From positions 124,001 to 188,000 of the forward strand of contig NZ_JAUSVR010000004.1 in assembly GCF_030814815.1 (NCBI RefSeq): a stretch of 64,000 nt of DNA, in the 5' to 3' direction. The notes beneath the pieces were generated by a model, which was given only the letters and a program-made list of their open reading frames with translations, made no database searches and had not been told where the DNA came from. A program made the translations under genes and the position numbers. This document shows positions 43,638-52,320 of this stretch, one piece after another (the first letter of the stretch is position 1; each line of letters starts with the position of its first letter). The stretch comes from Ancylobacter amanitiformis (GTDB lineage Bacteria > Pseudomonadota > Alphaproteobacteria > Rhizobiales > Xanthobacteraceae).

Positions 43638-44027
43638 ATGGCTCGCGTCACCGTCGAGGACTGCATCGACAAGGTCGACAATCGCTTCGAACTCGTTCTG
43701 CTCGCCGGGCACCGCGCGCGCACGATCGCGTCCGGCTCACCGATCACCATCGATCGCGACAACGACAAGAACCCGGTCGTCGCCCTGCGCGAGATCGCCG
43801 AAGAGACCGTCTCGCCGGACGATCTGCGCGAGGAACTGATCCATTCGCTGCAGAAGTTCACGGAAGTCGACGAGCCCGAGCCCGAGACGGTTCCGATGAT
43901 CGCGTCGTCCGCTTCGCAGGGCGCGGACGATTCCGACGTCATGCTCGACCGCATGACCGAGGAAGAGCTGCTCGCCGGCCTGCAGGGACTGGTTCCCCCC
44001 GAGCCGAGCGACGACGACGAAGGCTGA
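43638..44027 (+). CDS. rpoZ: RNA polymerase omega subunit
   Basis: 129 residues from ATG 43638, with GGAG upstream; the longer frame start is unsupported. It opens [20 protein letters not shown] and continues [20 protein letters not shown] and [15 protein letters not shown], the universal omega core, followed by an acidic tail. It stabilises the beta-prime subunit and in many bacteria helps form a ppGpp site. The ppGpp synthetase gene lies downstream on the same strand. Confidence 0.97.
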   Translation: MARVTVEDCIDKVDNRFELVLLAGHRARTIASGSPITIDRDNDKNPVVALREIAEETVSPDDLREELIHSLQKFTEVDEPEPETVPMIASSASQGADDSDVMLDRMTEEELLAGLQGLVPPEPSDDDEG

Positions 44028-44110
44028 GCGGCCAAGGCCTCTCACGCCGAGGACCCTCACGACGAGGGTCTTCATGCCCGTCGCGGCATGGCATCCAGAA
44101 CGACACCCGG

Positions 44111-44138
44111 CGCCGGCGAAAGCCGGCGTCGCCGTTTT
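44111..44138 (+). terminator. Weak terminator-like hairpin after rpoZ
   Basis: CGCCGGC (44111-44117) pairs with GCCGGCG (44122-44128) around a GAAA loop, followed by TCGCCGTTTT. The U-run is short and not immediate. A second hairpin, GACCCTC-ACGAC-GAGGGTC, lies at 44052-44070. Either may end rpoZ transcription. Confidence 0.35.
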
Positions 44139-44174
44139 CGGACCCGGTATCAGCCTCGGACCCGGTATCAGCCT
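44139..44174. repeat. Perfect 18-bp tandem duplication
   Basis: CGGACCCGGTATCAGCCT occurs twice head to tail (44139-44156 and 44157-44174). The second copy contains the stop codon of the small minus-strand gene, so the duplication repeats the end of that gene downstream of itself. Confidence 0.9.
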
Positions 44175-44413
44175 TTGACGACGCGGATCAGCCGGTTGCG
44201 TTGTAGACGGTTCGTGCGATTGGATCTGAAAACCGGCTCGCCGGCCGTGTCGGCCTGCTGCGCCTCGAGTTCATCGTTGCGCTCCCGCAGCCGATCCAGT
44301 TCGTCCATGAGTGAGCTTTTCGAAGCCGCGCGTGAAAGGGCTGCCGCCAGGAAGCCCGCGAAGCCGCCGCCGACATAGAGGGCGAGATATCCGAGCCACG
44401 GCAGCCATTCCAT
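44168..44413 (-). CDS. Small membrane protein with coiled coil
   Basis: 81 residues from ATG 44413 behind GGGGGAAAT. One Gly-rich membrane helix (about 5-27, WLGYLALYVGGGFAGFLAAAL) is followed by a charged coiled coil (SLMDELDRLRERNDELEAQQ) and a basic tail. It lies convergent to rpoZ and divergent from rsh. No recognised family; the layout suggests a tail-in, membrane-anchored scaffold (inference). The 18-bp duplication touches its 3' end. Confidence 0.6.
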   Translation of the reverse strand: MEWLPWLGYLALYVGGGFAGFLAAALSRAASKSSLMDELDRLRERNDELEAQQADTAGEPVFRSNRTNRLQRNRLIRVVKG

Positions 44414-44625
44414 GATCGATATTTCCCCCAAGGAATAGGCCAACGATAGTTGCAATTTCGGAGCAATTCAAATCTGGATTGCGAAGGCTGCCTGGGCCTT
44501 TTGTCCTGTTGTCAGGCCGGGCCCTCGATTTTGCAGCTGTCGCGCAACTTGCACCGGATCGGAACCATGACGATATTCGCTGAACCCGGCGCGAGACGAG
44601 TCGGGCTCTCACGGGTTGATCTGTC

Positions 44626-46830
44626 ATGATGCGGCAGTACGAGCTCGTCGAGCGCGTCCGCCGGTACAATCCCAACACCGACGAATCGCTGCTCGACCGC
44701 GCTTATGTCTATGCGATGCGCGCCCACGGGACCCAGAAACGGGCCTCGGGCGATCCCTATTTCTCGCATCCCCTCGAAGTCGCGGCCATCCTGACGGATC
44801 TCAAGCTCGACGACGCGACCATTGTCGCGGCGCTGCTGCACGATACGATCGAGGATACCGACGCCACCCGCGATGAGATCGACCGCATCTTCGGCGCGCA
44901 GATCGGCGCGCTGGTCGAGGGCCTCACCAAGATCAAGAAGCTCGACCTCGTCTCCAAACAGGCCAAGCAGGCGGAAAACCTGCGCAAGCTGCTGCTCGCC
45001 ATCGCCGACGACGTGCGCGTGCTGCTGGTCAAGCTCGCCGACCGGCTGCACAACATGCGCACCCTGAAATGGGTGCCGGAGGAAAAGCGCAACCGCGTCG
45101 CCCAGGAAACGCTGGATATCTACGCCCCGCTCGCCGGCCGCATGGGCATGCACGACATGCGCGAGGAGCTGGAGGACCTGTCCTTCCGCCAGTTGTCGGC
45201 CGAAGCGTATGAATCCATCCGCAGCCGCCTGCAGGCGCTGAAGGAGCACAATGGCGAGCTGGTCGCCGCCATCGAGCGCGAGCTGTCGGACGCGATCGCC
45301 AACAAGGGCATCGTCGCGGTGGTGAGGGGGCGGGAGAAGCGGCCCTATTCGATCTGGCGCAAGATGGAGCTGAAATCGATCGCCTTCGAGCAGCTCTCGG
45401 ACATTTACGGCTTCCGCATCCTGGTCGACCGCATGGAGGACTGCTACGCCGCGCTCGGCGTGGTGCACACCAAGTGGCCGCTCGTCCCCGGCCGCTTCAA
45501 GGACTACATCTCGACGCCCAAGCAGAACGATTACCGCTCTATTCACACCACCGTGGTCGGTCCGGGCCGCCAGCGCGTCGAACTGCAGATCCGCACGCGC
45601 GAAATGCACGACATCGCCGAATACGGCATCGCCGCCCATGCGCTCTACAAGGATGCGCCGGGCGTGGCCGCGCCGGGCAACCGCGAATCCAATGCCTATG
45701 CCTGGCTGCGCCGCACCATCGAACTGCTGGCCGAGGGCTCCAGCCCCGAGGAGTTCCTCGAGCACACCAAGCTGGAGCTGTTCCACGACCAGGTGTTCTG
45801 TTTCACCCCCAAGGGCCGGCTGATCATCCTGCCGCGCCGGGCGACGCCGATCGACTTCGCCTATGCCGTGCATACCGGCGTGGGCGACCGCGCGGTCGGC
45901 TCCAAGGTGAACGGCAAGGTCTCCCCGCTGGTCTCCGAACTGCATAATGGCGATGAGGTCGAGATCATCACCGCCGAGGGGCAGACCCCGCCGGCAGCGT
46001 GGGAATCGATCGTCGCCACCGGCAAGGCGAGGGCCGCCATCCGGCGCGCCACCCGCGCCGCGGTGCGCGCGCAATATGCCGGCCTCGGCAAGCGCATCGT
46101 CGAGCGGTCGGTGGCGCGGGCGGGCAAGGTGTTTTCCGAGGAGCGCCTCGCCGGCGTTGTGCCGCGCCTCGCCCGCAGCTCGCTGGACGATGTCTATGCC
46201 GCCGTGGGGCGCGGCGAGATGCGCGCCGACGACGTGGTCAAGGCGATCTACCCGGAATGGGCCGGTCCGCGCGTCGAGGAGCGCGGCGCCCCGCATGGCG
46301 AAGGCTGGTTCGAGCTTGAGCGCGGCCAGAGCCTCAAGTTCAAGATTCCCGGCATCGAGAGCGATCCGGACCCCAAGACCGCCATCCCAATTCGCGGCAT
46401 CAACCGCGAGCTTCCCGTGCATTTCGCGCCCAATGGCGGCGCGGTGCCGGGCGATCGCATCGTCGGCATCCTCACGCCGGGCGAGGGCATCACCGTCTAC
46501 CCCATCCAGTCGCCCGCGCTGCAGGAGTTCGAGGAAGAGCCGGAGCGCTGGCTGGATGTGCGCTGGGACGTGGACGAGGACGACCCGCAGCGTTTCCCCG
46601 TGCAGATCGTCGTGGTGGCGACCAACGAGCCCGGCTCGCTCGCCCAGATCGCCCAGGTGATCGGCGAGCGCGACGGCAATATCGAGAACCTGCGCATGTC
46701 CTCCCGCTCGGCCGATTTCACCCGCATGGTGATCGATATCGGCGTGTATGACCTGCGCCATCTCAACGGCATCCTTGCGGACCTGCGGGCGCGCCCTGTC
46801 GTGTCCAGCGTGGAGCGGGTGAACGGCTGA
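44626..46830 (+). CDS. rsh: Bifunctional (p)ppGpp synthetase/hydrolase RelA/SpoT
   Basis: 734 residues, full length. The HD hydrolase domain (about 25-200) has GDPYFSHPLEVA, the metal-binding LLHDTIEDT (HD at 72-73) and KLADRLHNMRTL. The synthetase domain (about 240-350) has the RFKDYISTPKQNDYRSIHTT block. A TGS domain lies at about 395-455 (FTPKGRLIILPRRATPIDFA) and a C-terminal ACT domain at about 660-730. With an intact HD motif it should both make and degrade (p)ppGpp. It is the single Rsh type normal in alphaproteobacteria. Confidence 0.96.
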   Translation: MMRQYELVERVRRYNPNTDESLLDRAYVYAMRAHGTQKRASGDPYFSHPLEVAAILTDLKLDDATIVAALLHDTIEDTDATRDEIDRIFGAQIGALVEGLTKIKKLDLVSKQAKQAENLRKLLLAIADDVRVLLVKLADRLHNMRTLKWVPEEKRNRVAQETLDIYAPLAGRMGMHDMREELEDLSFRQLSAEAYESIRSRLQALKEHNGELVAAIERELSDAIANKGIVAVVRGREKRPYSIWRKMELKSIAFEQLSDIYGFRILVDRMEDCYAALGVVHTKWPLVPGRFKDYISTPKQNDYRSIHTTVVGPGRQRVELQIRTREMHDIAEYGIAAHALYKDAPGVAAPGNRESNAYAWLRRTIELLAEGSSPEEFLEHTKLELFHDQVFCFTPKGRLIILPRRATPIDFAYAVHTGVGDRAVGSKVNGKVSPLVSELHNGDEVEIITAEGQTPPAAWESIVATGKARAAIRRATRAAVRAQYAGLGKRIVERSVARAGKVFSEERLAGVVPRLARSSLDDVYAAVGRGEMRADDVVKAIYPEWAGPRVEERGAPHGEGWFELERGQSLKFKIPGIESDPDPKTAIPIRGINRELPVHFAPNGGAVPGDRIVGILTPGEGITVYPIQSPALQEFEEEPERWLDVRWDVDEDDPQRFPVQIVVVATNEPGSLAQIAQVIGERDGNIENLRMSSRSADFTRMVIDIGVYDLRHLNGILADLRARPVVSSVERVNG

Positions 46831-46920
46831 TCGGGAACGCGGGGAAGGGGAACCCGTCGCCGGCCGGCGGGTTATTCCCGCGGCGGTATCCGGCCGCCCA
46901 TCAACGCGAGGGAGACGCCA

Positions 46921-47115
46921 ATGCCCACCGAGCAGATCAAGGGAACGTTTCGCATCCTCACCGGCGCCGCGCGGACCGTCTGCGGGCACCTGCTCGGGGA
47001 TGGCGCGATGGCGGCGCACGGGCGTGTCGAGCAGCTGGCGGGCGAGGCGATGCTGGCCTGCGCGCGGGCGCGTGGCCTGCGGACGGCATCGCATTTGCCC
47101 GCCGCCGGCCGCTGA
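46921..47115 (+). CDS. CsbD-like small protein
   Basis: 64 residues with a strong GAGGGAGACGCC site before ATG 46921. The core KGTFRILTGAARTVCGHLLGD and HGRVEQLAGEA follows the CsbD pattern of IKG...G...G-x-L-x-GD...G...Q...G, in which two short helices repeat. CsbD-like proteins are small, stress-induced and of unknown biochemistry. It lies between rsh and pyrE, where related genomes usually have no gene, or an unannotated one. Cysteine in the first helix and the Arg-rich tail are unusual for the family. Confidence 0.6.
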   Translation: MPTEQIKGTFRILTGAARTVCGHLLGDGAMAAHGRVEQLAGEAMLACARARGLRTASHLPAAGR

Positions 47116-47193
47116 CGGCGCGAACAGCCGTGACGCGGCCCGGCGGATCGGCTATCAGCTCAAGCCGTTTCGCAACAATTTCCGGGCATCGAG

Positions 47194-47787
47194 ATGACAC
47201 AAGACGAGGTCGTGGCCGAATTTCGTGCGGCTGGCGCATTGATGGAAGGCCATTTCATCCTGTCGTCCGGCCTGCGCAGCCCCGTCTTCCTGCAGAAGAT
47301 GTTCATCTTTCAGGATCCGGTGCGCACGGCGCGCCTGTGCAAGGCGCTGGCGGAGAAGGCGGAAGCAGCCTTCGGCAAGATCGACGTGGTCGTGTCGCCC
47401 GCCATTGGCGGCATCGTGCCGGGTTATGAGACGGCCCGGCACCTCGGCGCCAAGGCCATCTTCGTCGAGCGCGAGGACGGCGCGTTCCAGCTGCGCCGCG
47501 GCTTCACCATCGCGCCCGACGCCCGCGTGCTGATGGTGGAGGATATCGTCACCACGGGCCTCTCCTCGCGCGAATGCCTCGCGGCCATTGCCGAGCACAG
47601 TTCGAACGTGGTCGGCGCCGCCTGCCTGATCGATCGTTCCAATGGCAAGGCAAACCTTGGCGTGCCCTTCATCGCGCTGGCCAAGCTCGACATCCCCACC
47701 TATCCCGCCGATGCGCTGCCGCCCGAACTTGCCGCCCTGCCGGCGATCAAGCCGGGCAGCCGCAGTATCCAGGGCGCGAAAGGCTGA
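47194..47787 (+). CDS. pyrE: Orotate phosphoribosyltransferase
   Basis: 197 residues. The PRPP-binding motif [14 protein letters not shown], the flexible-loop region [17 protein letters not shown], and [18 protein letters not shown] near the N-terminus identify it. It makes orotidine monophosphate from orotate in pyrimidine synthesis. pdxJ starts 4 bp after its stop. Confidence 0.95.
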   Translation: MTQDEVVAEFRAAGALMEGHFILSSGLRSPVFLQKMFIFQDPVRTARLCKALAEKAEAAFGKIDVVVSPAIGGIVPGYETARHLGAKAIFVEREDGAFQLRRGFTIAPDARVLMVEDIVTTGLSSRECLAAIAEHSSNVVGAACLIDRSNGKANLGVPFIALAKLDIPTYPADALPPELAALPAIKPGSRSIQGAKG

Positions 47788-47791
47788 GGCG

Positions 47792-48568
47792 ATGACGCGC
47801 ATCGTGCCGCCGCTCCGCCTGGGCGTGAATGTCGACCACGTGGCCACGCTGCGCAACGCGCGGGGCGGCGTGTTGCCCGATCCTGTGCGGGCGGCGCAAC
47901 TCGCCTGCGCGGCGGGGGCGGATGGCATCACCGCGCATCTGCGCGAAGACCGCCGGCACATCAGCGATGCCGACATGCGCCGTCTCAAGGACGTGCTGCT
48001 CGTGCCGCTGAATTTCGAGATGGCGGCGACCGACGAGATGGTGGCGCTGGCGATCGATCTTGCCCCGCATGCCTGCTGCCTCGTGCCCGAGCGGCGCGAG
48101 GAGCGCACCACCGAGGGCGGGCTCGACGTGCTGGGCGGCGGCATCGACCTCGCCCGCAAGGTGGAGCGCCTCGGCGCCGCCGGCATCCGCGTCTCGCTGT
48201 TCATCGCGCCCGACGAGGACCAGATCGCCCGCGCCGCCGATATCGGTGCGGCGGTGGTGGAACTTCACACCGGCGCGTGGTGCGAATTCGTCGCCGCCGG
48301 CGAGACCGCCAGGGCCGGGGCGGAATTCGCCCGGCTGGCGAACGCCGCCCGGCAGGGCGCGGCGCTGGGCCTTGAGATCCATGCCGGCCACGGGCTCGAC
48401 TGTGCGACGGCCGGGATCATCGCCGCGCTGGAGCCGGTGCGTGAGCTGAATATCGGGCATTTCCTGATCGGCGAGGCCATCTTTGCCGGGCTGGAGGGCG
48501 CCATCCGGCAGATGCGCCACGCGATGGCGCAGGGGCGCGCCGCCATCGGCACGGGGACAGCGGCATGA
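47792..48568 (+). CDS. pdxJ: Pyridoxine 5'-phosphate synthase
   Basis: 258 residues from ATG 47792; the longer open frame begins inside pyrE. The TIM-barrel signature [46 protein letters not shown] and IEHTGAWC-like [10 protein letters not shown], with [10 protein letters not shown] and [12 protein letters not shown] at the end, match PdxJ. It makes pyridoxine phosphate from aminoacetone phosphate and deoxyxylulose phosphate. Its stop overlaps the acpS start as ATGA. Confidence 0.96.
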   Translation: MTRIVPPLRLGVNVDHVATLRNARGGVLPDPVRAAQLACAAGADGITAHLREDRRHISDADMRRLKDVLLVPLNFEMAATDEMVALAIDLAPHACCLVPERREERTTEGGLDVLGGGIDLARKVERLGAAGIRVSLFIAPDEDQIARAADIGAAVVELHTGAWCEFVAAGETARAGAEFARLANAARQGAALGLEIHAGHGLDCATAGIIAALEPVRELNIGHFLIGEAIFAGLEGAIRQMRHAMAQGRAAIGTGTAA

Positions 48569-48972
48569 TCATCGGCATCGGTTCGGATATCACGGATGCG
48601 CGGCGCGTGGCGGAGGTGCTGGAGCGCCATGGCGAGCGTTTCCTCGAACGCGTGTTCACGCCGATCGAGCGCGCCAAGTCCGAGCGCCGGGTGCGCCGCG
48701 CGGAGAGCTACGCCAAGCGCTTCGCCGCCAAGGAGGCCTGCGCCAAGGCGCTCGGCACCGGGCTCGCGCAGGGCGTGTTCTGGAAGGACATGGGCGTGGT
48801 GAACCAGCCCTCCGGCCGGCCGACCATGGAACTCACCGGCGGCGCGCTGGCCCGGCTCGAAGCGATCACCCCGCCGGGCTTCGATGCCCGCATCGATCTG
48901 ACCATTACCGATGACGGCCCGATCGCGCAGGCTTTCGTCATCATCAGCGCGGTTGCGAAAGATGGCGCGTGA
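48565..48972 (+). CDS. acpS: Holo-acyl-carrier-protein synthase
   Basis: 135 residues. [15 protein letters not shown] carries the metal-binding Asp of AcpS, and [19 protein letters not shown] the conserved Glu/Lys block. It transfers phosphopantetheine from CoA to acyl carrier protein. It is translationally coupled to pdxJ (ATGA overlap). A CsbD-free standard order continues to lepB 116 bp downstream. Confidence 0.96.
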   Translation: MIIGIGSDITDARRVAEVLERHGERFLERVFTPIERAKSERRVRRAESYAKRFAAKEACAKALGTGLAQGVFWKDMGVVNQPSGRPTMELTGGALARLEAITPPGFDARIDLTITDDGPIAQAFVIISAVAKDGA

Positions 48973-49088
48973 CGTGCCGTCACGTCGAGCAATCGTGACC
49001 ACGGCGCGTTGCCGCAGGGCCCCCGAGCGGGTATAGGAGCGCTCACCCCGGCGGGCGATGACATCCGCGGCGTACAGCGGAAGGCGAT

Positions 49089-49844
49089 ATGACGTCGAAG
49101 ACTGAACCGAAAAAGAAGGAAGGCGGGCTCGGCGAGACCGCCAAGGTGATCTTCCAGGCGTTCCTGATCGCCATCGTGATCCGCACCTTCCTGTTCCAGC
49201 CCTTCAACATCCCCTCCGGGTCGATGAAGGAGACGCTGCTGGTCGGCGACTATCTCTTCGTTTCGAAGTTCAGCTACGGCTATAGCCGCTTCTCGCTGCC
49301 CTTCTCGCCGCCGCTGTTCAGCGGCCGGCTGCTCGGCTCGACGCCGAACCGGGGCGACGTGGTGGTGTTCAAGCTGCCGCGCGACGAGACGACCGACTAC
49401 ATCAAGCGCGTGATCGGGCTACCCGGCGACGAGATCCAGATGATCGGCGGCGTGCTGCACATCAACGGCGTGCCGGTGAAGCGCGAGGATGCCGGCTACT
49501 GGATGGACGACGAGGGCGACGGGCAGGTGCAGCGGGTCAAGCGCTGGACCGAAACCCTGCCGAACGGCGTGAGCTACTACACGCTCGACCTCGTGGAGAA
49601 CGGCTTCTACGACAACACCCCGGTCTACAAGGTGCCGCCCGAGCACTATTTCATGATGGGCGACAACCGCGACAATTCCACCGACAGCCGCGTTCTGAGC
49701 CAGGTGGGCTATGTGCCCTACGAGAACCTGATCGGCCGCGCGCAGGTGATCTTCTTCTCGGTGAAGGAAGGCGATGCCGCCTGGCAGTTCTGGAAATGGC
49801 CCTGGTCGGTGCGCTGGGACCGCCTGCTCTCCTTCGTGCGATGA
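49089..49844 (+). CDS. lepB: Signal peptidase I
   Basis: 251 residues. A Lys-rich cytoplasmic start is followed by one membrane helix (about 18-36). The nucleophile is Ser45 in IPSGSMKETLL, and the general-base Lys106 in DYIKRVIGLPGDEI. MMGDNRDNSTDSR is the third family box. It removes signal peptides on the periplasmic face of the inner membrane, and many exported proteins in this window would be its substrates. Its stop overlaps the rnc start. Confidence 0.97.
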   Translation: MTSKTEPKKKEGGLGETAKVIFQAFLIAIVIRTFLFQPFNIPSGSMKETLLVGDYLFVSKFSYGYSRFSLPFSPPLFSGRLLGSTPNRGDVVVFKLPRDETTDYIKRVIGLPGDEIQMIGGVLHINGVPVKREDAGYWMDDEGDGQVQRVKRWTETLPNGVSYYTLDLVENGFYDNTPVYKVPPEHYFMMGDNRDNSTDSRVLSQVGYVPYENLIGRAQVIFFSVKEGDAAWQFWKWPWSVRWDRLLSFVR

Positions 49845-50560
49845 CGCGCGGCGCGCGTGCTTCCCTCGATGAAGCCGGCCTCGCCTCGCTGGAGGAGGCC
49901 CTTGGACACCGCTTCAAGGATCGCGCGCATCTCGCGCTGGCGCTGACCCATATCAGCGCCGTTACCGGCGTGCAGGGCAGCCGGGCGCGGGTGCGGTCCT
50001 ATCAGCGGCTGGAGTTTCTCGGCGACCATGTGCTCGGGCTTGTCGTTTCCGACATGCTCTACCGCGCCTATACCAGCGCCGAGGAGGGCGAGCTGTCGCG
50101 ACGGCTGGCCGATCTCGTCTGCGAGGATAGCTGCGCCGAGGTGGCGCGCGCCATGGGTGTCGGCGCCTATATCCGGCTCGGCGCGGGCGAGGATCGCTCC
50201 GGCGGGCGAGACCGGCCGGCGATCCTGGCCGATATCGCCGAATCGGTGCTCGCCGCGGTCTATCTCGACGCCGGTTTCCCCGCCGCCGAGGCGCTGGTGG
50301 AGCGCTTCTGGCGCCCGCGCCTGCGGCTGGCGGGCGGCTCTGCCCGCGACCCCAAGACGGCGCTGCAGGAATGGGCGCAGGCCCGTGGCCTGCCGCCGCC
50401 CGGTTACAGGCTGGTGGAACGCTCCGGACCGGATCATAGTCCACTCTTCCGCATCGCCGTCGAGGTGCCCGGATTCGCCTCCGTGGAGGCCGACGGTCCC
50501 TCGAAGCAGAACGCGCAGAAGGCGGCCGCGGCCGCCTTTCTCGAACAGGTCCATGCATGA
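49841..50560 (+). CDS. rnc: Ribonuclease III
   Basis: 239 residues from ATG 49841, coupled to lepB by an ATGA overlap. The catalytic domain has YQRLEFLGDHVLGLVVSDML, ILADIAESVLAAVYLD (acidic metal ligands), then a double-stranded-RNA-binding domain at the end (DPKTALQEWAQARGL ... SKQNAQKAAAAAFL). It processes rRNA and double-stranded RNA. It overlaps era by 4 bp. Confidence 0.96.
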   Translation: MTRGARASLDEAGLASLEEALGHRFKDRAHLALALTHISAVTGVQGSRARVRSYQRLEFLGDHVLGLVVSDMLYRAYTSAEEGELSRRLADLVCEDSCAEVARAMGVGAYIRLGAGEDRSGGRDRPAILADIAESVLAAVYLDAGFPAAEALVERFWRPRLRLAGGSARDPKTALQEWAQARGLPPPGYRLVERSGPDHSPLFRIAVEVPGFASVEADGPSKQNAQKAAAAAFLEQVHA

Positions 50561-51471
50561 ATGATGTCGCCGTTCCGACTCGCTGTGGTTTCGTCGCCCT
50601 GATCGGGGCGCCGAATGCCGGCAAGTCGACACTCACCAACGCCCTGGTCGGCACCAAGGTGTCCATCGTCTCGCACAAGGTGCAGACGACGCGCTCGCTG
50701 CTGCGCGGCATCGCGCTGGAAGGCGCGACGCAGATCATCCTGGTCGACACGCCCGGCATTTTCGCGCCCAAGCGGCGGCTGGAAAAGGCGATGGTCCGCT
50801 CGGCCTGGAGCGGGGCGGGAGATGCCGATGCCGTGGTGCTGCTGATCGACGCCCGCATCGGCCTGACCGAGGATGTGGAGGCGATCATCCGCGGCCTTGT
50901 CGATGTGCGCCGGCCCCGCGCCATCCTGCTCAACAAGATCGACCTGGTGAAGCGCGAGAACCTTCTGGAGCTCGCCGCCAAGATCGCCGAGCGCATCACC
51001 TTCGACCGGCTGTTCATGGTGTCGGCGCTGTCGGGAAGCGGTCTTGTCGAGCTGCGCGAATGGTTGCGGGATCTGCTGCCCTTCGGGCCGTGGCTCTACC
51101 CCGAGGACCAGATTTCCGACGCCCCGATGCGCACGCTGGCGGCTGAAATCACCCGCGAGAAGCTGTTCCACCGCCTGCACGAGGAACTGCCCTACCGCTC
51201 CACCGTCGAGACCGACAGCTGGCAGGAGCGCCCGGACGGCTCGGTGCGCATCGAGCAGACCATTTTCGTGGAGCGCGAAAGCCAGCGCAAGATCGTGCTG
51301 GGCAAGGGCGGCGAAACCATCAAGGCGATCTCCACCTCCGCCCGCAAGGAGCTGGTGGAGATTCTGGAACAGCCGGTCCACCTGTTCCTGTTCGTCAAGG
51401 TGCGCGAGAACTGGGCGGATGATCCCGAGCGTTACCGCGAGATGGGCCTCGAATTCCCGTCGTCGGACTGA
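50557..51471 (+). CDS. era: GTPase Era
   Basis: 304 residues. The G motifs are GAPNAGKST (G1), VDTPGIF (G3) and LNKIDLV (G4), and the C-terminal KH domain has ERESQRKIVLGKGGETIKAI. It binds 16S rRNA during 30S maturation at the membrane/cytoplasm. The ATG overlaps the rnc stop. Confidence 0.97.
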   Translation: MNDVAVPTRCGFVALIGAPNAGKSTLTNALVGTKVSIVSHKVQTTRSLLRGIALEGATQIILVDTPGIFAPKRRLEKAMVRSAWSGAGDADAVVLLIDARIGLTEDVEAIIRGLVDVRRPRAILLNKIDLVKRENLLELAAKIAERITFDRLFMVSALSGSGLVELREWLRDLLPFGPWLYPEDQISDAPMRTLAAEITREKLFHRLHEELPYRSTVETDSWQERPDGSVRIEQTIFVERESQRKIVLGKGGETIKAISTSARKELVEILEQPVHLFLFVKVRENWADDPERYREMGLEFPSSD

Positions 51472-51486
51472 CGGGGCGGAACGCCC

Positions 51487-52236
51487 ATGGAATGGGTCGA
51501 TGACGGCATCATCGTCGGGCTTCGCCGCCACGGCGAGGCCAATGCCATTGTCGAACTGCTCACCGTGGCGCATGGGCGCCATCTCGGCCTGGTGCGCGGC
51601 GGCGGCTCGCGCCGGCAGGCGGCGGCACTGCAGCCGGGAAACAGCGTGCGCGCGAGCTGGCGGGCGCGGCTCGACGAGCATCTGGGCGCCTTCACGCTGG
51701 AAGTCACGCGCGCGCGGGCCGGGCGGCTGATGGGCGAGGCGCACTCGGCCTTCGCGCTCTCCCATGTGGGCGCGCTGCTGCGCCTGCTGCCGGAGCGCGA
51801 CCCGCATCCCGGGTTGCATCTCATCGTCGAGACCATGGTCGAGCATCTGGCCGAACCGCGCCTCACCGGCATGATGGTGGCGCGGTTCGAGCTGATGATG
51901 CTGTCCGAGCTCGGCTTCGGGCTCGATCTTTCCAGCTGCGCGGCGACCGGCGGGCGCAATGACCTGCTCTATGTCTCGCCCAGGACCGGCCGGGCGGTGA
52001 GCCGCGATGCCGGCGAGCCGTGGCGCGACAGGCTGCTGGGCCTGCCCTTCTTCCTCATCAGCGAGGTGGCCGAGCCCCCGCCGCCGGAGGAGATCCGCAC
52101 CGCCTTCGCGCTGACCGGGCATTTCCTCGCCCAGCGCGTGTTCGCGCCGCGCGGGCTCACCCTGCCCGATGCCCGCCAGTCGCTGTTCACGGCGCTCGAC
52201 CGCGCCGCATCGCGCCTGCCGCCGGCCCGGCTCTGA
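51487..52236 (+). CDS. recO: DNA repair protein RecO
   Basis: 249 residues. The N-terminal OB fold starts MEWVDDGIIVGLRRHGEANAIV and continues HLGLVRGGGSRRQAAALQPGN. The helical C-terminal part follows with MMLSELGFGLDLSSCAATG. The four zinc cysteines of some RecO proteins are not all present. It helps RecR load RecA on SSB-coated DNA. 15 bp after era, the last gene of the series. Confidence 0.93.
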   Translation: MEWVDDGIIVGLRRHGEANAIVELLTVAHGRHLGLVRGGGSRRQAAALQPGNSVRASWRARLDEHLGAFTLEVTRARAGRLMGEAHSAFALSHVGALLRLLPERDPHPGLHLIVETMVEHLAEPRLTGMMVARFELMMLSELGFGLDLSSCAATGGRNDLLYVSPRTGRAVSRDAGEPWRDRLLGLPFFLISEVAEPPPPEEIRTAFALTGHFLAQRVFAPRGLTLPDARQSLFTALDRAASRLPPARL

Positions 52237-52320
52237 GCGGCGCAGATTCGCGGTGAATAGCGGGCGGATAAGCAGCGTTCTCGTCTTGTTCCTTTGATTG
52301 ATTCGCTGTAGCCAAGACCC

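Noticed and set aside
44139..44174. CRISPR array or phage attachment site
   Set aside because: Only two copies with no spacers, and no integrase or tRNA nearby; a simple tandem duplication.
46831..46920. Terminator after rsh
   Set aside because: AACCCG...CGGGTT can pair around a self-complementary core, but no U-run follows.
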